A stretch of 64,000 nt of DNA from Diadema setosum (lineage: Eukaryota; Echinodermata; Echinoidea; Diadematoida; Diadematidae): positions 31,548,866 to 31,612,865 of the forward strand of contig NC_092685.1 in NCBI RefSeq assembly GCF_964275005.1, read 5' to 3'. Below the pieces are notes generated by a model. That model saw nothing but the letters and a program-made list of their open reading frames with translations, searched no databases and had not been told where the DNA came from. The stretch's first letter is position 1, and every line of letters begins with the position of its first letter. This document shows, piece by piece, positions 60,384 through 64,000 of this stretch. A program made the position numbers and the translations under genes.

Positions 60384-62059
60384 TGCAGTGTGTTTTCTAG
60401 CATCGCTGTAACTTGTTTTTTTTTTTGTCTTTTTTTTTTCATTCCTGATGCATTCCTTGCATGAAATCAGGGAGGTGGATGAAATCCTGACTTGTGCAGC
60501 ATTGTAACTTAGTTTTTAGATATCACATGCCAGTCTAAAGAATCATTCCTTAATGTTTTGTTTTCTATCAAAACAAATACAAATTATGTTCATTATTTGT
60601 AAACAAAAAGATCTTCAGATTTGAACAACCGATGCTGATGGAGGAAGATGTGTGATGTCACATTGTTAAAAAAAAAAAAAATCAGTACATGTATAAAACT
60701 GTACAATAGGCCTACACAATCCATTACAATGCCCAGTGTATGAGACCATGCTGAATGGCAAAGTGCAAGGGGTCAGTGTTTTGCAGAATATTGGCATTGT
60801 ACTCTACAGTGGTTTGGCTTTGCACTGTCCAGTCCTTGGGATTGTCTGTTTCTGTCCAGTGGAAATGCCAAGGTCATGAATTCATCTCGCTGCCAGCTGT
60901 CCAATGCAAACACCAGTCGCTGCTAACAAAGATCTTTCGCCTATTCAGCCCCACAGTACCATTTGTCTCCTTCTCACATGTGGCTTGCGAGTTGTCGCTG
61001 AGACGTACAGCTTCTTTCTGCCACATCTTGGTGTGGGAAATGCAAAAGCCACTCCGCATTTATGATCCATGCAGTCCCCCCTCAGCAGCAAGCGCATTCG
61101 AATTGATCCGCTTCGTTAGTCAGCCGGTCCAGCGCATAGTATTGATCTCTTTCCCAGATCACGCTCAAACAATGGCGTGCGAGAGCCAACAGAAGGCCCT
61201 GCCGAAAAGAGCCGATCCTTCCTTTGTAGGCTTGCTGTAAGCTGTCGGGGATAAGTTCCCCCGTCAGCTCCGTTTACTGAAGAATGCAACCATTTTGCCT
61301 GGGAGCATCATCGCCTCATTGTATGGAGTATATTGTAAAGGAGTTATTTTGCCAGGCACATACTGCTGTGGGGGGAACAGAGAATAGGGCTTAACATTCC
61401 TCAGAAAAAGAGGTTTGCACAGCACGTGTTCCAAAATGTAGTCAGTTGTAGGCTAATCGATGTAAATACAACACTTATCCCATGACATGATTTGTTTCAC
61501 TCATGTGTAGCTCTACAATATAATATCTGTGTGGGCAGCTTCATGTAATGAATAATTGTTGTGTTGTGGTGTTTATACTGGCACGTGGTTCATTGAGTAT
61601 AAAATGAGTGTTTTGTCTGATCACTTGAGTGATCATGAGAAAAGAGAATTGAAGGTACAATGTACTGTACACATGTAGGTTTTGCTTGGTTAGGCTCATT
61701 CTCTAAGTGTGCTGAGAGTTTAAATACAAACAAAAACAATTTGTTTTGTGAAGGGACAGTATCCATAGTGTTTCCATTGTCTTTGTATTGTTCTATCTGT
61801 TTGTGTACATACCAATGTACGTGTGGCAAGACGTTTTATGCCATAAGATTTTTCAAGTGTGTCGAGAGTGTAAACTGCATCTACAATGTACCGTATATGA
61901 ATTGAGGCACTTTGATGGTGATCTGTTGCATCCGAGTATATTTGTAAGGGTGAATTAAGTGATAATTGTTTCGACTGTCAAGGTTGCAGAATGAGTCAAA
62001 ATGCTGTGTGATTTTGATTGAATGTCTACACTTTGTACCTTAAAAATCAATTATTTTGT

Positions 62060-62252
62060 GCATAATCGTAAGGGAACTTACTTCACAAGGCCTTTTGGCT
62101 TTTCTCAAGTTCTCTTTTTTCATTTTCACTGTTATATGTAAATGATTGATTATCCTTTTGTGTATTGTAAAATCCAATACTGTTGTATTGTTCTATCCGA
62201 AAATGAGATGAATAAACGAATTGAATTGAATTGAATTGAATTGAATTGAATT
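62060..62252 (+). mobile_element. LINE 3' tail with (GAATT)n
   Basis: A 3' UTR-like stretch ends in gagatgaataaacgaattg followed by seven gaatt units. This is the short-repeat tail typical of CR1/L2-like LINEs. No reverse transcriptase frame is visible upstream, so it is a 5'-truncated copy. Confidence 0.5.
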
Positions 62253-64000
62253 ACACTGATTGTATTTTGTATTTACTGTATGAAGTTGTTCAGGAGCTGC
62301 ACATCAGGCACAGTCAATAACATCTTGTGTCTTGTGTTGCGTGTTCAAGTGATATACATATATTCATAGACAACAGTCTGACTTACAATTGTAAGTCAAC
62401 CTCCAGATTGCCCTTGAATGTCTGTCATATGACTGTTCAAACCAAGTCTCCACTCAGCCTAGTTTTAATTAGTAGTCTTACAGTGTACATGCATTTGATT
62501 AAAAGTGAACATCATGTTCATTGTTGCAGTAGTTCTAGTGGATTCAACTTTGGTACAAAGACTGTTTACAAAATCGTTTTAACTGCAGTTATTTGTCTCT
62601 GGCAGGAATCAGAATACTTCATACACGAGTCTTTACACAGTCACAATTTCTTATCGCCTTTGCTGATATCTCCCTTATCACAAGAATTTGAATACTTAGA
62701 CTGTGGAATACATTACTGGCCGTCGAAGAATAACATTGATCACTTCTGTCTCTGAGAAGTTCTTTGTGCTGGCACATACTTGGACTTTACCCTTTGGTTT
62801 CAGCCACAAGTCAGGCACAAGTCATGAAATATATCGCATTCGTCACGACACTGCGTTCCATTGCCTAGCAACAGGTTGTAGCATGTTTGCAAGCACAGAT
62901 GACAACAACACCAGGGATACTAAGCCGCATTTATTCCACAAAACTTATCCTAGCCATTGCGCACTGACGTTGCTTACGTTTTAGTGGTCTAGTGACCTTT
63001 CATGCTTTCAGAGATATCTCAGTATCTGAAGAAGTACAGGTGCTGCCATAAGTGTTCCATTTACAGTATGTCCTGTATCTAGCAGTATAGTTCTTCTCTG
63101 CCTGTTCTTGCACTTTGCTGATCTTTGTGTGAAAACTCCAAACTGACCCAACTGAATCATGAGATTCAATGAATTGAAAAAACTCTGTGGTCCTTTGTAA
63201 TTGTCAGTCAAAGCATTGGTAATGGTTTTGTATAGCATATTCCATATTTCAAACTTTAAAGTTTTGTTTGATGGGAATATATGCTGGTAGGAATGTTGCT
63301 TTCAACTTCAAAGATATTTCCACTTTTAATAGATTTGCAGTTTTTAATTCATAACATTTGAACTGTGCTGTAGTGTATTCTTAAGTTCTGTCGTCCATTC
63401 TGCAGTTAGTCTTGGTCCAAGTACACTGTTAAAAAGAAAAACAAAAACAATGATAACAACCTATAAAAGCTGTTGTCAGAGTCAGAATGAGACTTCAGCA
63501 TGCTTACAGGTTCCAAATATGTTGCAGTGATTTTCAAAGATACAGTGTAGTATTAAGTGTGTTAAAAATTAAAGTCAGCACAGATCTCCCCTAATATGAG
63601 CAACTACCCAGTTGACTTGCTTCAGATCCTTGATCTTTCCTTTAGTTACTCCGAGGCTATTGCAGCACAGGAAGTCTCATAAAGAATTACTCATGTTGCC
63701 CTGCAGCTTTACATCAGGACAAAGTTGCAGAAGGTACATGTACTTCGGCCCCTACTGCACATGGAAACACTGTTTATACACTGTAAGCCTTTCTTTATGT
63801 CAGCCTCGTTACTGTGTATTCTGCAGTTTGACCCGACAAAAACCTCATCTAATCAGTACTGTGACACTGGCAGTGTAGTCATGTTTAGTCACGTAACACA
63901 TGCGCCCCGTTAGCTTCAGTTCTAGTCACATGACGAAAAAATGCAGGAAACCCCTCATATCGTTTGAGACACGTGGCGAGGGCGCTCTTTAGGCACTTTT
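62253..64000. other. CCDC88 intron 3, no feature recognised
   Basis: Searched for the next HOOK-domain exon (family motif around TLQQLIMM and LLGCAVQC) without success. It should lie beyond the window. Several short open frames here have no family resemblance. Confidence 0.5.

Noticed and set aside
62530-62755. A possible exon after 'gtctctggcag'
   Set aside because: A good acceptor, but the protein has no CCDC88 similarity and no matching donor was found.

Overview
The window is AT-rich, intron-rich animal DNA packed with short repeats. The genes and repeat types point to a marine invertebrate, most likely an echinoderm or another non-vertebrate deuterostome. The species call is an inference from repeat style and gene content; nothing in the window proves it. 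There is no operon-like layout, no rRNA, no CRISPR array, and no LTR or virus-like element that I could recognise.

Three host genes can be read from their exons. The left edge holds only the last coding exon of PPP4R3 (SMEK, protein phosphatase 4 regulatory subunit 3), plus strand, ending at 978. CFAP36 (CCDC104, a ciliary BART-domain protein) is complete on the minus strand in eight coding exons from 27009 down to 13201. All phases agree and it encodes 368 residues. CCDC88 (the Girdin/Daple family) starts on the plus strand at 37471. Its first three coding exons (HOOK-domain start, 82 residues) are present, and the gene runs off the right edge. This order and orientation (PPP4R3 and CFAP36 tail to tail, CFAP36 and CCDC88 head to head) matches, from memory, human 2p16.1 (PPP4R3B, CFAP36, CCDC88A). 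It is therefore a conserved microsynteny block.

Most of the rest is mobile DNA. Four elements with one shared architecture sit in CFAP36 introns, all on the plus strand, antisense to the gene. Each has an AACTAGAAA-like start, a small 5' hairpin of different sequence, a subterminal motif repeated inverted at the 3' end, usually a tandem-repeat core, and an A-rich 3' flank. They resemble Helentron-associated (HINE/DINE-1) or bivalve 'pearl' elements. One of them carries seven copies of an RFX X-box-like palindrome in the intron of a ciliary gene.

Intron 2 of CCDC88 (17.8 kb) holds a 7.7 kb hAT DNA transposon in antisense. It has terminal inverted repeats, near-perfect 8-bp target duplications and an apparently intact ten-exon, 729-residue transposase.

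Region by region: 1-978 PPP4R3 end plus SINE and MITE; 979-13200 3' UTRs and intergenic DNA with MITEs; 13201-27009 CFAP36; 27010-37470 a repeat-rich divergent intergenic region with microsatellites, fold-back repeats and LINE fragments; 37471-56359 CCDC88 exons 1-3 and the hAT element; 56360-64000 CCDC88 intron 3 with MITEs and a LINE tail.
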